NCBI GenBank assembly: GCA_034521495.1
Contig: JAXHMK010000008.1
Coordinates: forward strand, 1 to 64,000
DNA: 64,000 nucleotides
Direction of reading: 5' to 3'
From: Balneolaceae bacterium
Lineage (GTDB): Bacteria > Bacteroidota > Rhodothermia > Balneolales > Balneolaceae
In this document: piece by piece, positions 57,156-64,000 of the stretch
How positions within the stretch are numbered: position 1 is the stretch's first letter
Layout: every line of letters starts with the position of its first letter
Program-made: the position numbers and the translations under genes
The notes under the pieces: generated by a model
What the model was told of the DNA's origin: nothing
The model's input: the letters and a program-made list of their open reading frames with translations, nothing else
Database searches by the model: none

Positions 57156-57272
57156 ATGAAGACTAAATCTTCAGTTAAGAAACGAAGTTCAGACGATAAA
57201 ATCGTACGAAGAAAAGGACGAGTATACGTCATTAACAAAAAAAATCCACGACATAAACAGCGACAAGGCTAA
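57156..57272 (+). CDS. rpmJ: 50S ribosomal protein bL36, cysteine-free
   Basis: A 38-residue gene, easily missed because of its size. [20 protein letters not shown] and [18 protein letters not shown] follow the bL36 pattern exactly, but the four zinc ligands (three Cys and one His in most bacteria) are not kept: the positions are Ser, Asp, Asn and an offset His. This is the zinc-independent (C-) version. It sits in the normal place between infA and rpsM. Confidence 0.9.
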   Translation: MKTKSSVKKRSSDDKIVRRKGRVYVINKKNPRHKQRQG

Positions 57273-57290
57273 AAATAAAACTTTTGTTCT

Positions 57291-57671
57291 ATGGCAAGAA
57301 TTGCAGGGGTAGATTTACCCAAACAGAAAAGAGGTGTAATTGGTTTAACATATATCTTTGGGATTGGTAGAACTACTGCCCAACAGATATTAGAAGAGGC
57401 CGGCATCGATCCAGATATTAAAGTTGAAGACTGGGAAGAAGACCAGGTTTCAACACTTCGAAATATCATAGATAATGATATGAAAGTGGAAGGTGCACTC
57501 CGTACAGAAATAAATGCCAATATTCGTCGATTGATTGAGATTGGCAGTTATCGTGGTGTACGCCACAGAAAAGGCTTGCCCGTAAGAGGACAGCGTACAC
57601 AAACCAATGCCCGGACAAGAAAAGGCAAGAGAAAAACTGTGGCTGGTAAAAAGAAAGCACCTAAAATATAA
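57291..57671 (+). CDS. rpsM: 30S ribosomal protein uS13
   Basis: 126 residues, head protein touching the P-site t[43 protein letters not shown] and [19 protein letters not shown]. First gene of the alpha-type block. Confidence 0.96.
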   Translation: MARIAGVDLPKQKRGVIGLTYIFGIGRTTAQQILEEAGIDPDIKVEDWEEDQVSTLRNIIDNDMKVEGALRTEINANIRRLIEIGSYRGVRHRKGLPVRGQRTQTNARTRKGKRKTVAGKKKAPKI

Positions 57672-57693
57672 AATGCTAAATATTTGATCGAAA

Positions 57694-58104
57694 ATGGCTA
57701 AACGACAAAAAAGACCTACCGATAAATCGGTTCGTAAAAAAAGAAGAAAACAGGTTGCTAATCCTAACGGAATGGCATTTATCAAAGCCACATTTAATAA
57801 TGTGTTGGTAAGTGTTACAGACGCCAACGGAAATGTGCTTTCATGGTCATCATCCGGAAAAGAAGGATTCAAGGGATCTCGTAAAAACACACCATATGCA
57901 GCACAACTTAGTGCTGAAACTGCAGCAAGAGCTGCTTATGATATGGGACTCAGAAAAGTTGAAGTTTTTGTAAAAGGTCCTGGATCTGGTCGCGAAGCTG
58001 CTGTACGGGCGTTAGCTACCAGCGGTCTTGAAGTAACATCAATTAAAGACAGAACCCCGATTCCGCATAATGGATGTCGGCCACCGAAAAGAAGAAGAGT
58101 TTAA
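57694..58104 (+). CDS. rpsK: 30S ribosomal protein uS11
   Basis: 136 residues. [40 protein letters not shown] and [20 protein letters not shown] identify it. Platform protein next to the mRNA exit. 18 bases before rpsD. Confidence 0.96.
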   Translation: MAKRQKRPTDKSVRKKRRKQVANPNGMAFIKATFNNVLVSVTDANGNVLSWSSSGKEGFKGSRKNTPYAAQLSAETAARAAYDMGLRKVEVFVKGPGSGREAAVRALATSGLEVTSIKDRTPIPHNGCRPPKRRRV

Positions 58105-58122
58105 AACAATAAGTATATACTA

Positions 58123-58728
58123 ATGGCAAGATATAGAGGACCCAAACAAAAGATAGCCAGGCGTTTCAAAGAACCCATATTTGGTCCCAGTAAAGCTTTA
58201 GAAAGAAAGCCGTACGGACCTGGACAACATGGACGCAGCAGATTTAGACGTAAGTCTGAATATGCAATTCAGCTTGATGAAAAACAGAAAGCCAAATACA
58301 CATATGGCCTGCTCGAAAAGCAATTTAGAAATGTATATGAGAAAGCTACCAGACAGGAAGGTGTAACTGGCGAAGTATTATTGCAACTGTTAGAATCCAG
58401 ATTAGATAATGTTGTTTATCGTTTAGGATTTGCAAGATCAAGAAGACAAGCAAGGCAGTTAACTACCCATAAGCACATTGTTGTAAACGGACAAGTAGTT
58501 AACATTCCGTCATACCAGGTTAAACCAGGTGATGTGATCAGTTTGCGTCCAAAATCTAAAGATCTGCAACTAGTTATTGAAACTCTTGAAAGCTATTCAA
58601 CCAGTAAATACAAATGGCTTGAAACAGACAAGAAAACCAAAACAGGGAAGTTTCTGAATCTGCCTGTGATGGAAGAGATACCGGAGAACATCAACGTACA
58701 GTTGATTATAGAGCTTTATTCTAAATAA
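58123..58728 (+). CDS. rpsD: 30S ribosomal protein uS4, zinc-free form
   Basis: 201 residues. [20 protein letters not shown] opens without the CxxC motifs of the zinc form, and the S4 RNA-binding domain is [20 protein letters not shown]. Nucleates 30S assembly and often regulates the alpha operon. 26 bases before rpoA. Confidence 0.95.
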   Translation: MARYRGPKQKIARRFKEPIFGPSKALERKPYGPGQHGRSRFRRKSEYAIQLDEKQKAKYTYGLLEKQFRNVYEKATRQEGVTGEVLLQLLESRLDNVVYRLGFARSRRQARQLTTHKHIVVNGQVVNIPSYQVKPGDVISLRPKSKDLQLVIETLESYSTSKYKWLETDKKTKTGKFLNLPVMEEIPENINVQLIIELYSK

Positions 58729-58754
58729 TTTTAATCTGCTTATACTAGTTCATT

Positions 58755-59732
58755 ATGAATAATTATAGTTTACAAATGCCTGAATCTCTGGAAGTTGAAA
58801 AAGATTCAGAAAATTTTGGAACATTCATTCTTCAACCACTCGAAAGAGGATTCGGAGTAACGATTGGAAACTCTTTTAGAAGAGTTCTTCTGTCGTCACT
58901 GCCGGGATTGGCAATTACTGCTGTTCGAATTAATGGAGTTGAACATGAATATTCCAGTATTGATGGAGTGAAAGAGGATGTTTATGAAATCATTCTTAAT
59001 CTGAAGCAAGTTCGATTTAAGCAGGTAGAGCAGAGTGGTGGCGTTATAAATCTAACCAAAGAAGGCCCTGGTATATTAACTGCTGGAGATATTGGTGAAT
59101 CGACTGCTGATTTTGAAATTCTGAACGCTGAACAGACGATTGCAACGCTGTCTGATGGTGTTACACTTGAAATGGAATTTCGGGTTGGCAGAGGACGCGG
59201 TTATGTACCGGCCGAAGAGATGGCGTCTGATTTTGAAGACGAAGTTAATCTTCTGCCTATTGATGCAATTTTTACTCCGATCAAGTCAGTTCAGTTTGAT
59301 GTAGAAAACGTTCGAGTTGGACAAAGAACTGACTATGAAAAATTGGTTATGAATGTAACTACTGATGGTTCTTTAAATGCAAAAGAAGCATTAACAATTT
59401 CCGGAAAGATTCTCAAAGAACATATTGAGAAATTTATTACCGAAAAAATTGAAGAACCATTTACCCAAGAGGAAGAAGAGGTAGATGCAGAGTTTCAACG
59501 CATTCAGAACTTGATGAAGACGAGTATCGAAGACCTGAATTTGAGTGTTCGTGCTTATAACTGTTTGAAATCGGCAAATATTAACACAATTGCCGAGTTA
59601 GTTTCCAGAGATGAGCAGGATCTGCTGAAATTCAGAAATTTTGGTAAGAAATCACTTGCCGAATTGGTAGAAGTAATTGAAGAAAAGAATCTTGAATTTG
59701 GAATGGACGTTTCCAAATACACTGAAAAATAA
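58755..59732 (+). CDS. rpoA: RNA polymerase alpha subunit
   Basis: 325 residues. N-terminal assembly domain (PLERGFGVTIGNSFRRVLLS, SSLPGLAITAVRINGVEHEY) to about 235, then an acidic linker (FTQEEEEVDAEF) and a C-terminal domain with LSVRAYNCLKSANINTIAEL and FRNFGKKSLAELVEVIEEKN for UP elements and activators. 15 bases before rplQ. Confidence 0.97.
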   Translation: MNNYSLQMPESLEVEKDSENFGTFILQPLERGFGVTIGNSFRRVLLSSLPGLAITAVRINGVEHEYSSIDGVKEDVYEIILNLKQVRFKQVEQSGGVINLTKEGPGILTAGDIGESTADFEILNAEQTIATLSDGVTLEMEFRVGRGRGYVPAEEMASDFEDEVNLLPIDAIFTPIKSVQFDVENVRVGQRTDYEKLVMNVTTDGSLNAKEALTISGKILKEHIEKFITEKIEEPFTQEEEEVDAEFQRIQNLMKTSIEDLNLSVRAYNCLKSANINTIAELVSRDEQDLLKFRNFGKKSLAELVEVIEEKNLEFGMDVSKYTEK

Positions 59733-59747
59733 GAGGAATTTATAATT

Positions 59748-60314
59748 ATGCGTCATCGTGTAAAAGGCAGAAAATTAAGCAGAACTACGTCACATAGAAA
59801 AGCTACATTTCAGGCATTAAGTGCTGCTCTGATTAAAGAACACAGAATTCGTACAACTTTGGCAAAGGCAAAAGAACTACGAATGTTCATTGAACCTTTA
59901 ATTACAACTGCCAAAGTTGATAATGTACATAATAGAAGAAAAGCCTTCTCTAAACTCCAAAATAAGGAAGCAGTAACTGAACTGTTTGATACAGTTGGGC
60001 CTGCAGCTGAAGGAAGGCCTGGTGGGTATACACGAGTATTAAAGCTTGGTGCCCGCTCAGGTGATTCGGCAGAGATGGCCGTTATTGAGCTTGTGGATTT
60101 CAACGATATTAAACCAGAAACGAAAAGCTCGAAGAAGAAAAAAACAAGAAGAGCTGGTAAGTCTAATAAACCAACTTCATCCGACGACACGTCTACTAAA
60201 TCTGATTCTGACAAAAAGAAAACCAAATCTAAAGAATCGGATTCAGAAGCGAAGGAGCAGAGTAAATCTGAATTGAGCGAAAGCTCTTCCTCTGACGATA
60301 CTGAGGAAAAGTAG
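59748..60314 (+). CDS. rplQ: 50S ribosomal protein bL17 with long low-complexity tail
   Basis: Residues 1-120 are normal bL17 (MRHRVKGRKLSRTTSHRKAT, RTTLAKAKELRMFIEPLITT, GGYTRVLKLGARSGDSAEMA). The last 65 residues are Ser, Lys, Asp and Glu only, in long alternating patches (SSDDTSTKSDSDKKKTKSK, SESSSSDDTEEK at the end). The total of 188 compares with about 127 in E. coli. The tail would extend from the tunnel-exit area. Last gene of the ribosomal block, about 190 bases before 16S. Confidence 0.95.
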   Translation: MRHRVKGRKLSRTTSHRKATFQALSAALIKEHRIRTTLAKAKELRMFIEPLITTAKVDNVHNRRKAFSKLQNKEAVTELFDTVGPAAEGRPGGYTRVLKLGARSGDSAEMAVIELVDFNDIKPETKSSKKKKTRRAGKSNKPTSSDDTSTKSDSDKKKTKSKESDSEAKEQSKSELSESSSSDDTEEK

Positions 60315-60349
60315 ACTATAAGAAATAAGTTAAAAATTTGTCATTAATA

Positions 60350-60382
60350 TTTGGCATTTAGATATACTTATTCTTACCTTAT
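60350..60382 (+). promoter_or_regulatory. Candidate rRNA operon promoter
   Basis: TTTG at 60350-60353, 21 bases, TACCTTAT at 60375-60382. Same layout as the rpsL promoter candidate. It lies about 120 bases before the mature 16S end. Confidence 0.5.
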
Positions 60383-60407
60383 GAATCTGCCTTGAAAACG
60401 AAGGCAA

Positions 60408-60418
60408 TGTTCTTTAAA
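60408..60418 (+). promoter_or_regulatory. boxA-like antitermination site in the 16S leader
   Basis: TGTTCTTTAAA matches the boxA pattern (TGCTCTTTAAC). A related GTTCTTTGACAT lies before 23S at 62632-62643. uS10/NusE is encoded in this same window. Confidence 0.6.
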
Positions 60419-60425
60419 ATATTGA

Positions 60426-60460
60426 AACACAAACAGACATAAACAGATTGTTGAGTGAGC
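60426..60460 (+). other. 5' arm of the 16S processing stem
   Basis: The leader AACACAAACAGACATAAAC... to GAGTGAGC is complementary, over about 30 bases, to 62066-62097 in the spacer (GCTCAGCAATCTGTTTATG...TTTGTGTT). The two arms would pair across the 16S gene and be cut by RNase III. Confidence 0.75.
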
Positions 60461-60501
60461 TGGGGGATGTAATTTTCCAGAGTGTACTATTAAGTAGATA
60501 T

Positions 60502-62039
<1,538 letters not shown>

Positions 62040-62065
62040 GCTAAGAGGAAATTGATCGCCCGGCC

Positions 62066-62097
62066 GCTCAGCAATCTGTTTATGTTTGTTTGTGTTT
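62066..62097 (+). other. 3' arm of the 16S processing stem
   Basis: Complement of the leader at 60426-60460; it begins GCTCAGCAATCTGTTTATG. Lies 26 bases after the 16S end. Confidence 0.75.
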
Positions 62098-62132
62098 TGA
62101 AGTGGACAGGAGTCCTCCGCAGGAGCGCAGCA

Positions 62133-62224
62133 GGGCTTTGTAGCTCAGGTGGTTAGAGCGTCCCGACAGGGTTGGCGGGAAGGTCGCATTTTTCGACCGG
62201 TCTGACTTCCGGGGAGCAAGCCAC
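62133..62224 (+). pseudogene. Degenerate tRNA-Ile-like copy in the spacer
   Basis: GGGCTTTGTAGCTCAGGTGG and TTAGAGCG match the first 27 bases of the intact tRNA-Ile 100 bases downstream (one extra T), and AGGTCGCA of its variable region recurs. The anticodon arm is replaced by TCCCG(A...G)CGGGA with a 10-base loop, and the T arm by unrelated sequence. CAAGCC near the end could still pair with the start. It cannot be a normal tRNA. Confidence 0.7.
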
Positions 62225-62231
62225 AAAATAT

Positions 62232-62305
<74 letters not shown>

Positions 62306-62375
62306 CTTTGGATTTTCGATTGATGAATGTTGATTGCCGGTTTAATCAATCGGCAATAATAAATCAACAATCAAA

Positions 62376-62430
62376 GGGGCTATAGCTCAGCTGGTTAGAG
62401 CATCCCGGCACGGCCGGGAGGGTCCGGCGG
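62376..62430 (+). pseudogene. Degenerate tRNA-Ala-like copy in the spacer
   Basis: GGGGCTATAGCTCAGCTGG and TTAGAGCA match the 5' part of the intact tRNA-Ala 78 bases downstream, and GGGTCCGG of its variable loop recurs. The anticodon arm is replaced by TCCCGGCACGGCCGGGA, a 5-7 bp hairpin. There is no T arm or acceptor 3' strand. Confidence 0.7.
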
Positions 62431-62453
62431 GCAATAAACCTGGAAGAAATTTT

Positions 62454-62527
62454 GGGGCTATAGCTCAGCTGGCTAGAGCACCTGCTTTGCAAGCAGGGGG
62501 TCCGGGGTTCGAATCCCCGTAGCTCCA
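62454..62527 (+). tRNA. tRNA-Ala (TGC)
   Basis: 74 bases. Acceptor GGGGCTA/TAGCTCC, D arm GCTCAGCTGGCTAGAGC, anticodon arm CCTGCTTTGCAAGCAGG with TGC, T arm CCGGGGTTCGAATCCCCG. CCA is not encoded. Confidence 0.97.
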
Positions 62528-62631
62528 CAAGCCGGGCGATGGCCGGCAGGCTCAGTATTCAAATGACAGATGGTGCCGTTGAGGCATCATGTGTGATTTA
62601 AATATTGATTCATTCCGCCGTTGGCGGAAAC

Positions 62632-62643
62632 GTTCTTTGACAT
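62632..62643 (+). promoter_or_regulatory. boxA-like site before 23S
   Basis: GTTCTTTGACAT, the second boxA-like element of the operon, about 140 bases before the 23S start. Confidence 0.55.
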
Positions 62644-62783
62644 AGTGGTAGTAAATGCTGTGTATGTGTGTGTTATTATTATTCCTCACACACGTACCAA
62701 TTTTATGATTAGATCGAGGTAAAAAATCGAGCTCATTGCTTATGTGCGGGTTTGCTCAACCAGGTGTTGTGCAAACCATGCAA

Positions 62784-64000
<1,217 letters not shown>

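Overview
The window reads as chromosome of a free-living, probably marine or halophilic bacterium of the Bacteroidota/Balneolota side of the FCB group; Balneolaceae is my best guess, from memory and not from a search. The supporting signs are: almost no Shine-Dalgarno sequences, frequent GTG/TTG starts, two promoters of the TTTG-N21-TACCTT type expected for a Bacteroidota sigma factor, a DUF4835 (PorD-like) gene divergent from a PorV/PorQ-like gene, a FISUMP-domain gene, a short 231-residue DapB, and moderate GC (about 40-45% in most genes).

Layout. 1-522: a ParE-type toxin-antitoxin pair. 874-4678: a lysine/DAP cluster, lysC-dapB-dapA-dapD, whose first three genes overlap. 4753-12640: ssb (with terminator), a CBS-domain membrane protein, murB, a Cas4-like/DUF2779 nuclease, an M48 lipoprotein protease and purB. 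12791-20572: fur, a frameshifted acyl-CoA ligase, small membrane and DUF1499 proteins, a LOG-family protein, a membrane-anchored coiled-coil protein, a cysteine desulfurase and pgk. 20615-24000 is a decaying accessory island: a four-helix-bundle protein, a VapBC-like pair beside an attC-like palindrome, and two broken genes, one with a nuclease-like end. 23995-31947 holds a frameshifted HhH/beta-barrel outer-membrane gene, a tight three-gene catabolic unit (RraA-like, mandelate-racemase-like, bile-acid:sodium-symporter-like), and the PorV-like and PorD-like pair. 32069-35243 is a complete dTDP-rhamnose set (rmlA, D, C, B). 35359-36746 is a mosaic of gene fragments. 37115-41216: an M20 peptidase, an EVE protein and recG.

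From 41407 to 60314 the str, S10, spc and alpha ribosomal operons run unbroken on the plus strand (rpsL to rplQ, with fusA, tuf, secY, map, infA and rpoA). An rRNA operon follows at once in the same direction: 16S, tRNA-Ile(GAT), tRNA-Ala(TGC), and a 23S cut by the window end. The ribosomal cluster lacks rpmD (uL30), its bL36, uS14 and uS4 are cysteine-poor (zinc-independent) forms, bL17 has a long Ser/Lys/Asp tail, and tuf is visibly richer in GC than its neighbours.

The most unusual structure is in the 16S-23S spacer. Each intact tRNA gene is preceded by a degenerate copy of itself, in which the anticodon arm is replaced by a TCCCG...CGGGA hairpin. No CRISPR array, prophage or intact insertion sequence was seen. 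Small palindromic repeats are scattered between genes, and one copy sits in frame inside the leader of the mandelate-racemase-like protein.
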